DNA from: Flavobacteriales bacterium
Lineage (GTDB): Bacteria; Bacteroidota; Bacteroidia; Flavobacteriales_D; Crocinitomicaceae
Assembly: GCA_947488235.1 (NCBI GenBank)
Contig: CANLAQ010000021.1
Location: forward strand, 1-44,392
Reading direction: 5' to 3'
Length of the DNA: 44,392 bases
The translations under genes were made by a program, and so were the position numbers. Numbering within the stretch: position 1 is the first letter of the stretch; each line of letters begins with the position of its first letter. Under the pieces are notes generated by a model. The model worked only from the letters and a program-made list of their open reading frames with translations, made no database searches and was not told where the DNA came from. Positions 43,883 through 44,392 of this stretch are shown piece by piece.

Positions 43883-44392
43883 TTCTTTTTCGCTCCTATT
43901 CATTTTCATATTCCCTTTTTTAATTTTTTCTCAGTATAATTCTGACAGTTCCCATCGTAAGCAAGAAAATTATTCAGTAACAGTTTCGACTTCGTTTCAG
44001 AAAATGGATTTGTTTACTGGAATAGGCACTCAAGTTCAACATAGGAAATGGATTTATGGTTTGACTATTGGATTTGGAACGCGAACCACTTTTTTTTCTT
44101 CTAAAGTATATCCTGAATTAGATGGTTTTGTAGCGTATGATTTCAGTAGAAAGAAACAAAGAATATATCTGCAACCTATGCTGTGCGCGAAATATGCTGT
44201 CATGAATTTAAATGCGTTAATTTCAGACTATCAACTAGGATTGGGTTATCAATTAAAAATCCCACTAGGATCCGGTAAAATATTTCTGTTTCAACAGTCG
44301 AGCGCTGGACCAAGTATAAGATCTTTTTCGAATATAAGTGCATCTAAAAATAGTTTTTTATTCTTAAATTATCAGTTGAAAATTGGATTGGC
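43872..44392 (+). CDS. Exported barrel-like protein, N-terminal part (runs off right edge)
   Basis: ATG at 43872, inside the last codons of parC, opens a frame of at least 173 codons to the window edge with no stop. It begins with a signal peptide (MKNSSFSLLFIFIFPFLIFSQ) and continues with YNSDSSHRKQENYSVTVSTSFQKMDLFTGIGTQVQHRKWIYGLTIGFG. Alternating strands with aromatic residues (IYGLTIGFGTRTTFF, ISDYQLGLGYQLKIPL, FLFLNYQLKIGL) suggest an outer-membrane beta-barrel. No family name can be given from this part. The overlap with parC implies translational coupling, though a functional link with chromosome decatenation is unlikely. Confidence 0.75.
   Translation, partial: MKNSSFSLLFIFIFPFLIFSQYNSDSSHRKQENYSVTVSTSFQKMDLFTGIGTQVQHRKWIYGLTIGFGTRTTFFSSKVYPELDGFVAYDFSRKKQRIYLQPMLCAKYAVMNLNALISDYQLGLGYQLKIPLGSGKIFLFQQSSAGPSIRSFSNISASKNSFLFLNYQLKIGL

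Noticed and set aside
1..44392. CRISPR arrays, tRNA or rRNA genes, integrases, transposases
   Set aside because: I looked for regularly spaced repeats, rRNA-like conserved segments and recombinase motifs and found none; the only repeats are the two dispersed intergenic types.

Overview
The window is AT-rich chromosomal DNA from a member of the Bacteroidota, most likely a flavobacterium-type marine or freshwater organism; I cannot fix the genus. The evidence is the type IX secretion (T9SS) style surface proteins with type A C-terminal sorting domains, SprB-like repeats, a fused SecDF, short-form AMP nucleosidase, a fibrobacter-type major paralogous domain lipoprotein, several promoters of the Bacteroidota form TTG-N17-23-TAnnTTTG, and almost no Shine-Dalgarno sequences. 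I see no rRNA, tRNA, CRISPR array, insertion sequence, phage or plasmid module. Most of the window is ordinary core genome with surface-protein genes scattered through it.

Layout. 1-5.4 kb (minus strand): the N-terminal part of a large secreted adhesin-like protein that runs off the left edge, then a secreted EEP-family phosphodiesterase and a membrane VWA protein that probably form one operon. 5.5-7.3 kb (plus): acetyl-CoA acetyltransferase and a small exported protein. 7.3-9.8 kb (minus): a LemA-TPM-TPM operon and a lipoprotein gene. 9.9-14.0 kb (plus): a Y-family polymerase (DinB) followed directly by a short DnaE-type polymerase whose PHP metal site is degraded, a probable translesion/mutagenesis cassette with a 25-bp palindrome upstream. 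14.1-17.8 kb: DEAD-box helicase and, convergent with a 4-base overlap, Lon protease. 17.8-18.2 kb: an intergenic stretch with two copies of a C/G-run dispersed repeat. 18.2-21.7 kb: a large T9SS substrate with a PNGase F-like fold and an inserted LamG domain. 21.7-24.5 kb (minus): a three-gene MacB/DevBCA-like exporter. 24.8-27.4 kb: AMP nucleosidase and acetyl-CoA synthetase, convergent.

27.5-30.8 kb (plus): a FISUMP lipoprotein, a second type of dispersed repeat, a 32-residue membrane micro-ORF, and a T9SS choice-of-anchor B protein. 30.8-36.0 kb (plus): a six-gene run with overlapping ends holding a GT2 glycosyltransferase, a HAD sugar-phosphate phosphatase, a MORN-type repeat protein, a lipoprotein, a cysteine-rich GT9 transferase and a GT4 transferase; this looks like envelope glycan assembly. 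36.1-39.1 kb: SecDF with a clear terminator. 39.3-43.9 kb: topoisomerase IV genes parE-parC, overlapping the start of an exported barrel-like protein that runs off the right edge.

The most interesting points are the DinB/DnaE-like polymerase pair with its palindrome, the PNGase F-like/LamG surface protein, the micro-ORF beside a dispersed repeat, and a recurring arrangement in which the -7 promoter element lies only 4-9 bases before the start codon, which suggests leaderless or nearly leaderless mRNAs.
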